64,000 nucleotides of DNA from Imbricaverruca yamaguchii (Eukaryota; Arthropoda; Thecostraca; Neoverrucidae). The translations under genes were made by a program, and so were the position numbers. Location: contig JAOTOL010001240.1 of the NCBI GenBank assembly GCA_034440575.1, forward strand, positions 124,001 to 188,000, in the 5' to 3' direction. The notes below the pieces were generated by a model, which was not told the origin of the DNA, did not search any database, and saw only the letters and a program-made list of their open reading frames with translations. Shown here piece after piece: positions 1 to 11,990 of this stretch (position 1 is its first letter; each line of letters starts with the position of its first letter).

Positions 1-70
1 CGGCACGTGGCAGCGCATGGCGGCACGTGGCAGCGCATGGCGGCACGTGGCAGAGCGTGGCGGCACGTGA
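1..70. repeat. 20-bp tandem repeat at window edge
   Basis: About three and a half copies of a 20-bp unit (CGGCACGTGGCAGCGCATGG) with an E-box-like CACGTG core. The array probably continues beyond the window. Confidence 0.85.
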
Positions 71-1086
71 TCGCTGGTGGCGACCGGGCGGCTCTGCAAT
101 TCCAACCCATATCTTACGATCGAGAATCGAACTCCCTGCCGACCGAGCTACCGCTGCCCCCACTTTGAAATAGCACGACGAAGGAAACATTGATTTGCAA
201 GCCATCTGCAAAGGTCAATCCGTGGCTGCTGTTAAATAAATTGCAGCTGCCAGTAACCAATACTTATCTTCATTTTACCAGTGGTATTACACACCGAGCG
301 CCACCAAGGGCAAAGCGTTGCAATGCCCACCGGCAGAACGCCATCTAAACGAGCATCTCCAGGCAAATGCCTTGGTGTTATTTGTTATTAATATCTGCGG
401 ATTATTATCCTGTGTAGGCAAGACAACTGCCGTTTGCAGTCGAAATCGAAACATTCTAACTAGGTCCAAATATTTGTTGACTGGGATATCACTTAGTGTT
501 CTTTACACTGCGATCATACTACCAGTATTATAATAGCACAACATAATTATTATTATTGCACATATGGGGCCAAATGGTAAACCTCAAACCACCTCATGCC
601 ATCCAAAAGCGAGCAATAGGCATGGCCTCTGGCACGCATTCGTCTCCAATGTACGGATAAATCTGCGTACTTCAAATTTCCAATTATATACATCTTCTTG
701 CGATGCTGCATGCCTTTCTGGTCGGAAGACTTCATGGCCGTCTGACGGAATTTTTGTTCATATTTACGGGGGTGAAATACATACCAGAAACGTACAATAC
801 TAGTGTAACGACCATATCAGCCTCTGAGAGTCCAATTCGTGAAATTTCAAGCAATGCGCGAAATGCCAAGCAATAGGCGCGTTCATAATAGGCTTTCCTT
901 ATTAGGTGAGGGACCTGTAGCTTAGAGCGAAAGCATTGCTCCTGACATGCCAAACATTGGTGATGCATCGCATTCAAAAGCTCCATTTCTAAGTCGCCAT
1001 AAGCTCCTCTTCACAGATCTACATTGAAGTGTGTAAAATGCATCCGTGTGTCTAGTTCGGACTTTTGGGCGGGTTAGCTGCCTCGG
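71..1086. other. unique intergenic sequence, no gene seen
   Basis: No repeat, RNA or convincing exon is recognised here. Open frames are short and uncorrelated with any family. Confidence 0.5.
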
Positions 1087-1096
1087 CTATATTGCG

Positions 1097-1291
1097 TCTG
1101 GGGGCCGCGGTAGCTCAGTCGACTCTTGCGTCGGACTCTGAGCGTCGGACTCTTGATGGCAAGATCGTGGGTTCGAATCTCACAACCGACGGCATTACCG
1201 AGTCCACCCGCGACCAATCGGCGTGAGAGGTTGGCGACTCCATATGCCCTAGCGGTTGAATGTGTCGTAGAAAAACCCAAGACAGCAACGT
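1097..1291 (+). mobile_element. SINE with tRNA-Lys-like head and Val-SINE tail
   Basis: The head carries an A box (TAGCTCAGTCG) and a B box (GGGTTCGAATCTC). The anticodon region GGACTCTTGATGG resembles tRNA-Lys with anticodon CTT. It contains an internal duplication of GCGTCGGACTCT. The 3' part (CGCGACCAATCGGCGTGAG, then TTGGCGAC) is the body of the Val-like SINE family found throughout the window. The target duplication CTATATTGCG flanks it at 1087-1096 and 1292-1301, so it moved as a unit. It is a retroposed element, not a functional tRNA gene. Confidence 0.85.
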
Positions 1292-1686
1292 CTATATTGC
1301 GCCCATAATCAATGTGAAACGCACTCACTTCTGTCCCAGTTAACCACATACGTTGTGATCGCCCGACATTTAATGTTCTGTTCAACTGCATACCAAACTC
1401 CCTATACCTGTCCAGACCACCTCCAGCTATGCCATCTCTACGACTCCCCAGGGAGTGCGCTAGGAGTATATCAACGAGCATAGCCTACCACAGGGAGCGC
1501 ACGCAGTAACTGCATCAGCGGGCTGCCGTCTCCACCGCCGCCGCGGCAGCGGCCAACATCCGACGTGCCGCCTCGGTGGCGCACTCTGATCATTCGTCTG
1601 CCTCGAGCGTCGGGGGCCCTCGGTCTCCGACCGACCCCGAGCAGCCCGTTCCCCGACTGGCTCCCGTGCATCCGACGGCAGTAACC

Positions 1687-1847
1687 TTGGCTACTGGTTT
1701 TACGACACATCGACCGTTGAGTCATGTAGCGTCGCCAATCTCTCACGCCGATTAGTCGCGGGCGAAGAGTAGCGACAGGTGAGACTCGAACCCACCACCT
1801 TTCGATTGCGAGACCGGCAACTTACCCCTAGACTACTCGTCCCCGGA
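1687..1847 (-). mobile_element. Val-like tRNA-derived SINE
   Basis: Full-length family member. In sense orientation it has a tRNA-like head with an anticodon-loop region like tRNA-Val, a B box GGTTCGAGTCTC, the body ACCAATCGGCGTGAG, and a tail ending ACCAGTAGCC. The 13-bp duplication GACGGCAGTAACC lies at 1674-1686 and 1848-1860. The right-hand copy is the first unit of the adjacent minisatellite, so the SINE entered that array. Confidence 0.92.
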
Positions 1848-2250
1848 CGGCAGTAACCGGCGAGTTCTCGCCGTAACCGCATCAGACGGCAGTAACCGGC
1901 GAGTTCGCCGTAACCGATCAGACGGCAGTAACCGGCGAGTTCTCGCCGTAACCGCATCAGACGGCAGTAACCGGCGGTTCTCGCCGTAACCGATAGACGG
2001 CAGTAACCGGCGAGTTCTCGCCGTAACCGCATAGAGAGTAACCGGGAGTTCTCGCCGTAACCGCATCAGACGGCAGTAACCGGCGAGTTCTCGCCGTAAC
2101 CGCATCAGACGGCAGTAACCGGCGAGTTCTCGCGTAACCGCATCAGACGGCAGTAACCGGCGAGTTCTCGCCGTAACCGCATCAGACGGCAGTAACCGGC
2201 GAGTTCTCGCCGTAACCGCATCAGACGGCAGTAACCGGCGAGTTCTCGCC
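1848..2250. repeat. 39-bp minisatellite with internal hairpin
   Basis: About ten copies of a 39-bp unit containing GACGGCAGTAACC, the hairpin GGCGAGTTCTCGCC and GTAACCGCATCA. Some units (near 1905, 1975-2045 and 2130) have small deletions. The peptide frames through it (RELAGYCRL-like) exist on several registers and are not genes. Confidence 0.95.
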
Positions 2251-2479
2251 GCGACACGGTGTTCAGGCCAACCGACCAGTGTCGGCGCACATCTGGTCCA
2301 CGCGCACCATCTGCCTTCGAACAGATCATCCGGTCCAGCAGCTCGGCCCCGTATTGTGTCACAGGTGGCCATCTGCTTACCGAACCCGAGAAATCGAGAT
2401 AACCCTGCCGTGCGCGCAGCAACTCACGGCGGGGAATCCAGCAGGAATCGCGCGAACAAGACCCCGCAATGGCGCCAAA

Positions 2480-3350
2480 TAGTGAAACCTCTGCCGAGTA
2501 TATATAGCGTGAGAACGTCTAGGTCAGTATGTGCAGCACAAAAATCCCGAGGCAGCCGCCCCAAAACCGTTATTAAGCAGCACAATGTGAAGTAAGGCAC
2601 TGAGAACGACACGAAATGCCTGCGAGTTTGAAAATCCGCCGGTAGATGTCAGGCCATACGGGCTGCTGGGATAGTAGACTGACCCGCACGGACCACAGCT
2701 CAGTTGTCGGTTGGCTATTGGAGTGTAGGGGCGCATCGACTACATCGGTCATGCAGCGCCCAACAGCTCAGTTGCTCGCAACGAAAATGTTCCGGCTTCA
2801 AAACCGGTTCAAAACTGACGACACATTGACAGGATTGCAGTGTAAAAAATCTTCCTACCTCCCCAATATCGTCAATAATGTCCACTACCACCTCTTCATA
2901 CCCTACGCCTGCACTAAAAAAACTGAAACACCCAAGAATAAAGAATAGCGTATTGCAAATTTTGTGTCGCCACTATTGAACATAGGATACGCTAGATAAA
3001 AACCGAAGTCACAACTTGATAAAAACTTCTCCAACCATATACCCAACGACTTCATCTGTATAATCTCCCACGCTTATACTAACTACAATTGTATTACTAA
3101 TTTTTAACACACACCCAAGCTCGAATGAATTTTCGAAAATTACCGAATTGACACAAAATTACACTTACAACGCTTACTTTAAGCGCCGCCATCGAATCTG
3201 GCTGTTGCCTCCGTGTGCTGGTGGGTGCTCGGCGTGCCACTAGATCAGTGCTGACCGACCAGCGTTAGTTAGCTATTTGGGCTTTCGGGCGCATACCGAC
3301 TGGCGTCTGCGTCACCGGGTCTGCGAGCATGACCTGCCTTTAAACAGACC
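2480..3350. other. intergenic sequence with one retroposon, no gene
   Basis: Apart from the 50-bp retroposon at 2707-2762 nothing is recognised. AT-rich stretches at 2940-3180 contain no exon-like signal. Confidence 0.45.
2707..2762 (-). mobile_element. ultrashort tail-only retroposon (copy 1)
   Basis: About 55 bp. In sense orientation it begins GGGCGCTGCATGACCGATG and ends CAATAGCCAACC. The GGGCGC/GCGCC inverted pair is only partly kept. Target duplication ACAGCTCAGTTG at 2695-2706 and 2763-2774. Confidence 0.85.
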
Positions 3351-3360
3351 CTTCGACCCG

Positions 3361-3533
3361 GTTGGTTGGTTGGTTGGTTATTGGTTTCACGACACATCGA
3401 CCATTGAGTCATGTAGCGTCGCCAATCTCTCACGCCGATTGGTCGCGGGCGAAGAGTAGCGACAGGTGGGATTCGAACCCACATTTCGATTGTGAGACGA
3501 GCAACTTACCCATAGACTACTCGTCCCCCCCCC
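3361..3533 (-). mobile_element. Val-like tRNA-derived SINE
   Basis: Full-length copy with a (CCAA)n tail, seen as GGTTGGTTGGTT at the left edge. Duplication CTTCGACCCG(GT) at 3351-3362 and 3534-3545. A small deletion has removed part of the head between the B box and the anticodon arm. Confidence 0.9.
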
Positions 3534-3785
3534 CTTCGACCCGGTGACACGCCCCGAGGGCACGGGCTCGCCTCGCGTCACCGGAGCGCTTCCCTGCTCA
3601 CCGCACCTGAGAAATTGGGATAGCCCCGATGTTTTGCCGCGGGCAGAACGTGCTACAGCGGGCGACTGAGAAAATGTACAGGAGTCGCGCAATGGTGCCG
3701 AACATTCCACGTCTGCATGGCATGTGGCATATGCTGTGTGTGTGTGCGCGGGCATGTGTTGGTCAGCGTGTGTGTGTACATGTAC

Positions 3786-4015
<230 letters not shown>

Positions 4016-4477
4016 ATGCATACATACACACAATGTGACACAAAATTCGGGGCTTGAGATCTTAATGAGCGACACATCGGCAGTAAACTCAGACATCTCC
4101 GAACAAATCCCATCTGGTATCCGCCTGTGGGATGGAGGTGCCATTCGGTGCCATCCAGCCAACTTCATCAATGCTGACGTACTTCCATCCGTACTTCATC
4201 AAGCCGGCAACTTCATCAATGCTGACGTACTTCCAGCGCACTAACCGCCAAGTCTATCTGGGAACTGATCAGAACTGGAATAATGTTCAGCATTCGCAAC
4301 GACGTGACCACTTCTGGCTTCTAGGTGGCGTCCAACCTCAAGGCGAAGGAACGATTTGGCAGCCAGAGCAGTGGCCCGGTGATCGTCTTCCGCCCCCGCT
4401 CGCATCCTCTCCCTCCACATAACGTACAACGAACGCGGGAACTTCCGTTCTGGAACCGCAACATTTTGTTTCTGTGT

Positions 4478-4532
4478 TTAGTTAGTTATTGGGGTTTAGG
4501 GGCGCATCGACTGCAGATGTCATGCAGCGCAC
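4478..4532 (-). mobile_element. ultrashort tail-only retroposon (copy 2)
   Basis: Left edge TAGTTAGTTATTGGGG is the reverse complement of the tail. The core GGCGCATCGACTGCAG is intact. No clear target duplication. Confidence 0.75.
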
Positions 4533-5344
4533 ATAACAACGTCAATCATATCAAGTTTTTAAAGGCGAAACTGACGAAGGCTACTAGATGCGACACATAA
4601 TCTATTGCCATGACGTACATCCCATCCATCATGGTTTTACAACGTATATGTCATCGCATTAATGGGGCGTATATACCACAGAAAACCTAACCTCTGAGAG
4701 GAAACGGAATAACTATCCCGATTGTATAAACGGAGATTCATCCCCCAATACTTCCCGTAGCGACAGTGTAGTGCTTCTGTGTTTATGTTTCCGGTCGGCA
4801 TCTTTAGTTCAGCTGCTCGAAAGCTCAGTCTCTGCTCTTCCCATGCTCATATGCTCCTGCCTAACCCCGACATCGGGAGCCGACCCTCCCCTCGAGTCCC
4901 GGCCGTAAGCGATACAACGCTGCTACACAGTCGTAACATATTACGCTATTACGCGAGCCCCATACTTTTGAACATTTACGGGTTGGCGTTCCTGCCATAC
5001 AAATGGCTACCGGCACTGCTGGTTACTGCCACAGACGAAGCGTTTCATTCGGCAGCTGACAACCAAAGCCGCAATGATCGTTCCAGCACCCGCACGGACG
5101 AAGCGAAAACCATGCTCGCTGTTTCGTGGAACACAATGCAGCTTTGCGCAGTGGCGATACAGTAACCAGTGAGGTCTATCCGAGAAGCTTAGCTTTGCTT
5201 TTTTGTTGTATCGCTGTTTCGTGGAACACAATGCGATACAACAGCCGCATAATTCTGTCGGAGGCAGCATAGTTAAAGACAAGCCAAGCCGGCAAGTGGG
5301 TCAACACGTCGGGCATGCCGCCGGAAATGGCACCATTGGCCGTG

Positions 5345-5590
5345 CCGGACACCCGCCCGACGGACACCCGCCCGGCGGACACCCGCCCGCCGGACACCCG
5401 CCGCCCGCGGACACCGCCCGAGGCCACCCGCCCGCGGACACCCGCCCGACGGACACGCGGGCCACCCGCCCGCGGACCCCGCCGGACACCCGCCGGACAC
5501 CCGCCCGCCGGACACCCGCCCGCCGGACACCCGCCCGCCGGACACCCGCCCGGCGGACACCCGCCCGACGGACACGTCGGACGGGTCCAC
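5345..5590. repeat. GC-rich minisatellite
   Basis: Alternating 11- and 15-bp units of the CCCGCCSGACAC type, giving about 250 bp of very CpG-rich DNA. It stays open in several frames on both strands, which makes Thr/Pro/Arg- or Gly/Val/Arg-rich spurious frames. Confidence 0.92.
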
Positions 5591-5666
5591 CCGCCCGACT
5601 CAGACGTCGCCCGGCACAAGCGCCGGGCAATCTCAGCAAGATGCCGCATGTTCCCGAAGTTTGCCA

Positions 5667-5726
5667 CGTTTGCCTGTCTCTTGGGGTTTGGGGGCGCATC
5701 GACTGCAGTGGTCATGCAGCGCCCAT
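5667..5726 (-). mobile_element. ultrashort tail-only retroposon (copy 3)
   Basis: Core at 5682-5724 matches the family closely. Probable duplication AAGTTTGCCA at 5657-5666 and 5727-5736. Confidence 0.8.
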
Positions 5727-6312
5727 AAGTTTGCCATTTGTCCGGTTCGGAGCGGGCCGCACCAAGAGCAATATCAGGCTGGGTGAGGATTACAGGGACC
5801 CAAGCGGTGGCGGCGCCCGCTCCGTTGGAGGGGTGTAGCTCTGCATACTGCTCAGAGGGCACGCTCTCCTCCCCATGTTGACTGTGTCCCCAAATAATTT
5901 CAGCTATTAACATTGAACCCTAGGCGGTACGCCCTACCCATTTTGGGCCCGCCAATTGCCCTCATATATTGTACCGCCCCTTCCCAATATTAAAAAAAGA
6001 TGAAACCTATGCTCATGTTCCGTTGACGTCTCCGTTCTCCTTAACGAGTCCAAACAGCAGCCCCTCTCAACATCAGGCATGGCAGCTTGACTTCCCTCAC
6101 AGAGTACCTGCAATGCACTTGTGACGGGACGCAAATCAATACAATCCAACAGTCATTTGATAAAAATAAACTCTACGCATCTTTGCGTCGTTTACAGTGG
6201 GTTCACGCTGCCGATCGTCATCACGACCGTGGTCCAAGGTCTTCTGCTCCCCTATCCCTACCGCAGGTACCAGCAGGATCCACCATCATCTGGACCATCC
6301 GTGGTGGTGGCG

Positions 6313-6475
6313 ATCGGTTTTACGACCCGTCGACTGTTCTGGCTCGCACAGCGTCGCCAATATTTCACGCAGACTGGTAGCGGGCGAAGAGTAGCGACAG
6401 GTGGGACTCGAACCCACAACCTTTCGGTTTGGAGACGGACATCCAACCCACAGACCCTCCTCTCAACCGGTGAAC
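6313..6475 (-). mobile_element. diverged Val-like SINE
   Basis: The body and tail of the Val-like SINE are clear (GTTTTACGACCCGTCGACTG, GGGCGAAGAGTAGCGACAGG), and so is the B box (GGGACTCGAACCC on this strand). The head differs from the main family (ACGGACATCCAACCCACAGA), so this is a subfamily or a head-swapped form. Confidence 0.8.
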
Positions 6476-6960
6476 GACACGACACCGAGCTTCCTAAACA
6501 ATTCCATACCGAACCGAATTAACCAAGTCTATCAATCAATACTCGTGTTTGTCAACTGTATAGTCCGTATGAAGCAGTTGGCTTGAATGCTGCTCGAGGC
6601 TAGACAAAGAGTGCAATTATGTTTGAAAATTACTGTCACTAAGCGTCAAAATCAGTGGCGATAACCACGGACATGACACAGCGGAATAGCGGGCTGACAA
6701 TACAGGCTGATGGCACTAATAAACGAGAAAAAAACAGAGTCATGAAATTCTATAAAAATTTGTATCAAAACCTTAAATGAAATAAAATAACAAATGACGG
6801 GTAGCTAAGCCAGTGATACCGATCACTTCAGCATAAATGAGGGCCGGTAATATGCTGGCACGTACCGGGTAATACCAGGAACCTGGCAGCAACATGTGCT
6901 ATCAAGACACATCGACCTTGTGCAGGAGGCCACGAGTCATGGCCTACTACACTAGATTCG

Positions 6961-7013
6961 GTTGGTTATTTGGGCTTTCGGGCGCATCGACTTCGTTGGT
7001 CATACAGCGCCCA
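6961..7013 (-). mobile_element. ultrashort tail-only retroposon (copy 4)
   Basis: 53 bp, bounded exactly by the 16-bp duplication TACTACACTAGATTCG at 6945-6960 and 7014-7029. Confidence 0.95.
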
Positions 7014-7502
7014 TACTACACTAGATTCGTGTATCTTGATAATCGCAATGACGGGCCGTGAGTCCTGGCCCTTTGCACAAGGTAGGTGTGTCTTGATAAT
7101 CACAATGGCAGACTTGCGACAGGTTTGTGGTTCTGGACACGGAGGCCCTGCGAATCACCGACATACAACCCCATGGTGGTCTGCTGCGGAGTTAAACAAT
7201 TTTGTTCTAACCAGCTAATGGCTTCTACCGGTTAATACCACTGGCATGACATAAACTGCTTCTTGCCGGCATCTTGCCAACCCGCATAAATGGTGGTAAC
7301 AGGGGTCTCGCCGGGGCCATTTGAAGCTCACCTGCAATCAGCCGGTAGAAACACACCGGGATATGATCCTTGGTTCGCCTGCAATCACAAACGAAGCCAG
7401 TTAGCCTGAGACACAAACACGGCATACGCACGTGCACATCGACGGACGGAAACGACAGGGACCGACAGCCGATCAGACAGTCAGAGCCAGTCAGAGCCGC
7501 AA

Positions 7503-7556
7503 TTTATGTACAATCATGGCTAATGGTGCCACCCACACTGCTTCACCGGCACTTTG
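7503..7556 (-). mobile_element. old fragment of Leu/Ser-like SINE
   Basis: The stretch CATGGCTAATGGTGCC followed by CACACTGCTTCACCGG matches the middle of the Leu/Ser-like SINE (CACGGCTAATGGCGCC, CACACTGTTTCGCCGG) with mostly CpG-type changes. No ends or duplications remain. Confidence 0.55.
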
Positions 7557-7869
7557 TGTGCATGTTCTACCACGCCAAATCGGCTGTACTGCCGATAATC
7601 CTCCTCGAGACGTATTCTCGTTTCCGTAGAAGTTGTTTGCTGCTCGGTTGGCGTTCATTGAGAACCGTTTAAAAGCTACGTCTTCATTCGGCGCAGTCGA
7701 TGCACCGGCTGGTCGACATCGCCCGCATAACAAACTCGAAGTATTAATTCTACTAAGCAATGCCTCGGGAAGAACCGACAAACTCAAAGTATCGCCGCAA
7801 AGCTCGCTCGTTCCACACACACACTGGGAACAATTCCGGGGAGACGGTCTGATGGAAGCTGGGGGCAAT

Positions 7870-8248
7870 CGGAGTCGGAGGAACACGTCTAAATTGCTGT
7901 GACAAAGCCGGGTGCTGAAGTGCTGTCATCAAACGGCACAGCTCGCATGGTTTCAAACGCGTCACTGTCGGTGTTTGGTTGGTTATTGGTGTTACGACAC
8001 ATCGACCGTTGAGTCATGCAGCGTCGTCAATCTCTCACGCCGATTGGCCGCGGGCGAAGAGTAGCGACAGGTGAGAATCGAACCCACAGCCTTTCGATTG
8101 TGAGACGGGCAACTTATCCCCAGACTACTCATTTCCACCACAGGAGTTGGAGAAGCACGTCTAAATTGCGGTGACAAAGCCACGTGCTGAAGTGCTGTTA
8201 TCAAACGGTACAGCTCGCGTGGTTTCGAATGCGTCACGGTCGGTGTTC
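7870..8248. repeat. 100-bp direct duplication flanking a SINE
   Basis: Positions 7870-7976 and 8143-8248 are diverged copies of one another. Both run through ACACGTCTAAATTGC, GTGCTGAAGTGCTGT and TCGGTGTT. The Val-like SINE at 7976-8140 sits at the junction. Confidence 0.85.
7976..8140 (-). mobile_element. Val-like tRNA-derived SINE
   Basis: Nearly full length with intact A- and B-box regions and tail. It lies precisely between the two duplicated flanks, so the usual short target duplication is masked. Confidence 0.85.
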
Positions 8249-8559
8249 GGTGTTCGGGGTCCGGGCGAGTCGGGTCAGGCCGAGATGGGTCGCTCATAGC
8301 ATCTCATTCAAATACACGAGAGAGCGGGCTCACTGGGGCTTCAACCAGGCTCGTCAATATCCCCAAGCGGTTGTCGCACGCGGTACTACATGCACCCTGA
8401 GTGGAGCGAGTGAATTTTGCCAGCCTGCCACCGTGTGGCGATATCGGCTGGTTACCCTGAAAGTGTGCGTGCATGTATGAGCGTTATCGGCGTGCGTGCA
8501 TGTATGAGCGAATACATGTTGGTGCGTGTGCGCATGTGTACTTCTATGAGACATCACCA

Positions 8560-8611
8560 CCATTCGTGGTCATATCCTGATGTATGGACATCAGGGTATG
8601 ATCACGAATGG
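8560..8611. other. 24-bp inverted repeat with 4-nt loop
   Basis: Arms 8560-8583 and 8588-8611 pair throughout as RNA, including two G-U pairs. Outside the arms the complementarity stops. Confidence 0.8.
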
Positions 8612-8912
8612 AGTATCTCCCTGATGGAAGTCGTGACGGGCACCGCGAGCATTCTGAGCAGTCGTTCCCTTGACAACAGCAATCGAGTCGAAGCGCATCC
8701 AATCGGCAATTTAACACGCCATTCTGTATGCACATTAGGAATGCAGCTGTGTGGTGAATAATATAGAAGTAGAGCGGTGCAAGCTCGGCCAATACCGACA
8801 ACACTCCCACTCAAAGCGCGCCGTAAGATACAACACAGCTTTTCGCTCCGAACACAACCACAGGTGGAAACGAAAAGCAAGCAACGTGAGGAATACACGG
8901 TCTACCAAACTG

Positions 8913-9013
8913 TTGGTTGGTTGTTGGTTTTACGACACATCAACCGTTGAGTCGCCAATCTCTCACGCCGATTGGCTGCGGGCAAAGAGTAGCGACAGGT
9001 GAGACTCGAAACC
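8913..9013 (-). mobile_element. truncated Val-like SINE
   Basis: Tail and body are present. The copy is lost after the B box (GAGACTCGAAACC), so it is 5'-truncated in sense orientation. Confidence 0.85.
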
Positions 9014-9777
9014 TATAATTGGCTGACGTTTGCCTTAAGGAAATTGGACAGCATCCTGTTGTCAGGGAGTCTAAATTCAGGTAGCTTCTCACATATTTAA
9101 CCTGTCAAATCGTTTTTCCTCCTCAGATCGAACTGTTTAAAGCGGATTCCACACGCAATTCAAGATAGAAGTGTACAGTGAAAAATACCACCGGACTGAA
9201 CGCGTAACCGTCATCCCCAGAAGTTCGCCCACCCAGACCACCAAGCCCACCACCCCTACCCACCGCCGTGTCCACTTCATCAATGCAGACCACGTCGACG
9301 CCCACCAGACGCGGCGCGCATGCGCACCGCGTCCGGCGCCCGTGCGTCACTACAGCGGCGACACAGCCGTCAATGGCGAGGCACAATGGCCTATTCGGAG
9401 AGAGCCTCCGGTCGACCGCCGGGATGGCGGAGGTCTCTGACCGCAGTCGGCTGCTGTTGTTCAGCGCTGAAAGCCAGTGATCAACCAATCGTAAAGGACT
9501 GTTCGGATGACGTCACGGATTGCGTGCAGAGTAAACACGTCGGCGATCCTGCCGTGACATAATCAAGAAAGACTTTGCTGGCGAGTGGACAGTGCGGGAC
9601 GTGCCGTCGGCGCGAAGACACACTCCAGCTCCGAGAAAGACCTTGGTAGGAGTATGTGCAATCGAGGACTTGCAGTTGGTGTGAAAACGTACTCCAGCTC
9701 CGAGAAGAAAATACTTCAGACCGCGAAAGCTGAAAGCGGGCTTCCAACTCTGCTTGACCCACCACGCGAACACCGAA

Positions 9778-9960
<183 letters not shown>

Positions 9961-10149
9961 TAGCTACTATACATACTTAGATACTAAAATATGACATCTA
10001 AGGCAACGACCTGCAAATGATTAAGCCATAACTGCATGAGCAGGGAGGCGATTCTATCAAGATGTTGTGATTTTTTGGTCAACATGACTCCAAGTAGCCG
10101 AAATGTTCGAACTGTGTTCCATACAAGAGGTAAAATTCGCCGACAAGCA

Positions 10150-10505
10150 GCAGCTGCCCCCACACAGCAGCTGCTGTTCTCCACGCAGCAGCGGTCTGTT
10201 CCCCATACGGCGGCTGTTCCCCACGCAGCAGCGTCTGTTCCCCACGCAGCGGCGGCTGATCCCCACGCAGTAGCGTCTGTTCCCCACGCAGCAGCGGCTG
10301 ATCCCCACACATTAACGTCTGTTCCCCACGCGGTAGCGGCTGATCCCCACGCAGTGGCGAGCTGTTCCCCACACATCAGCGTCTATTCCCCACGCATTAG
10401 CGGCTGATCCCCACGCAGCGGCGAGCTGATCCCCACGCAGCGGCGGCTGATCCCCACGCAGCGGCGGCTGATCCCCACGCAGCGGGGGCTGATCCCCACG
10501 CAACG
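10150..10505. repeat. 21-bp minisatellite
   Basis: About sixteen units of the type CCCCACGCAGCRGCGKCTG followed by WT or AT, homogeneous at the right end and more varied at the left. Confidence 0.93.
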
Positions 10506-10977
10506 ATCGCACGCCACCGGCGCGCTTCTGCTGACGGACACTATGCGCCGTTCTCGTCTCCCACGCGTCTCCTTTTGACGGCAGCGTTCAGGGAGGTTTT
10601 TAATGAGCAAAACGCCACGTCTAATCCGCGCTTAGATCAGTGCTGAGATTCGCAAATAGCGAGGCTTTTCCGCCAAGCGAACAGCGTCGACAGCCACGCC
10701 CCTCCGCTGTTCCCATCGATCTGCTGTTGATTGCGCACGCGCACACCTCGGTTTGCTTAGGAGTTACGTGGAACGAACGAATCTTGGGCATGGTTGGACC
10801 CGTGCTTTGCAATCCCGTATGTAGAGCAGAAAACTTTAGGGTAGCAAAATGCGGAGAGGATATTTTTCTTCAAATCTATCACATCAGAATCTCAGTTTGC
10901 ACGTTTCAATGAACATTTAGCGCTGTATAAGAGAGCAGTTACTTGTTAAACATCACAATTTAGTCTCCAACTGAGAA

Positions 10978-11233
10978 AGAGGACAATTGTCTGGAGAAAG
11001 AGAGAGATAGAGATAGAAAAAGAGAGATCGAGAAATAGAGACATAGAGAAAGAAATAGAGATATAGAGATCGAAATATATAAATATAGAGAAAGAGATAT
11101 GGCAAAGTGGAATAGAGATATGGAAATACGGAGGTAAGGAGATATGGAGATATGGATATAGAGATACAAAGAAATAGAGATACAGAGATTGCATATATAT
11201 ATATATATATATATACATATATATGTATATATA

Positions 11234-11265
<32 letters not shown>
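10978..11265. repeat. purine-rich GAGATA / TA / CT microsatellite
   Basis: A GAGATA-type tract passes through a TA tract at 11193-11232 into a CT tract at 11233-11268. Confidence 0.93.
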
Positions 11266-11267
<2 letters not shown>

Positions 11268-11518
11268 GCTGGTGGTGGTGAATGAACCCGCCCCAAAGCA
11301 GCCACACGTTTCGCCCGTGTGCCAGTTCAGCACGTCCGCGCCGTGGTGCCCACTTGTGCTTCCATCTGCGCCATTGTCGGTGTCGCGGTTCCCGTGGCAA
11401 CAGAATACGCCGCAGTCGGCACCATTGTTTGTGCACTTGTCGGTATGCGCGTGGGGTCGGTGTCAGTGTTGTCGGCGCCGGCATCGAGCTGGGGTGCCGG
11501 CCGCAGGGTCGGCGCACA

Positions 11519-11830
11519 CAAACAATCATTGACGGCGCAAATAAACAATCATTGACGGCGCAAATAAACAAACATTGACGGCGCACATAAACAATCATTG
11601 ACGGCGCACATAAACAAACATTGACGGCGCATATAAACAATCATTGACGGCGCAAATAAACAAACATTGGCGGCGCATATAAACAATCATTGACGGCGCA
11701 AATAAACAAACATTGGCGGCGCATATAAACAATCATTGACGGCGCAAATAAACAAATATTGGCGACGCATGTAAACAATCATTGACGGCGTGTATAAACA
11801 CTCATTGACGGCGCAAATAAGGGGGGGGGC
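11519..11830. repeat. 24-bp minisatellite
   Basis: About twelve units of TAAACAATCATTGACGGCGC followed by AWA. The motif also ends the tract after the SINE fragment at 11990-12010, so that fragment landed in the array. Confidence 0.93.
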
Positions 11831-11872
11831 GGGGTTAAGGGGTTTTGTTTTGGGGAAAAAAGCCCCGGGGTT

Positions 11873-11990
11873 CTTCTTCCCCACAGGACATTTCCCAATC
11901 CCGCGGCCCACCGGTGAAACAGTGTGGGCGGCGCCATTAGCCGTGAATGTGCATACAATGTGTCGTGAACCAACCAATAAACAGACGGCG
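11873..11990 (+). mobile_element. 3' half of Leu/Ser-like SINE
   Basis: Contains GGACATTTCCCAATCCCGC, GTGTGGGCGGCGCCATTAGC and the tail AATGTGTCGTGAACCAACC then AATAAAC, but lacks the tRNA head. It is preceded by an odd G- and T-homopolymer stretch (11820-11870). Confidence 0.85.

Noticed and set aside
5203..5838. 211-residue Thr/Pro/Arg frame
   Set aside because: Runs through a GC-rich minisatellite with equally long frames on the other strand.
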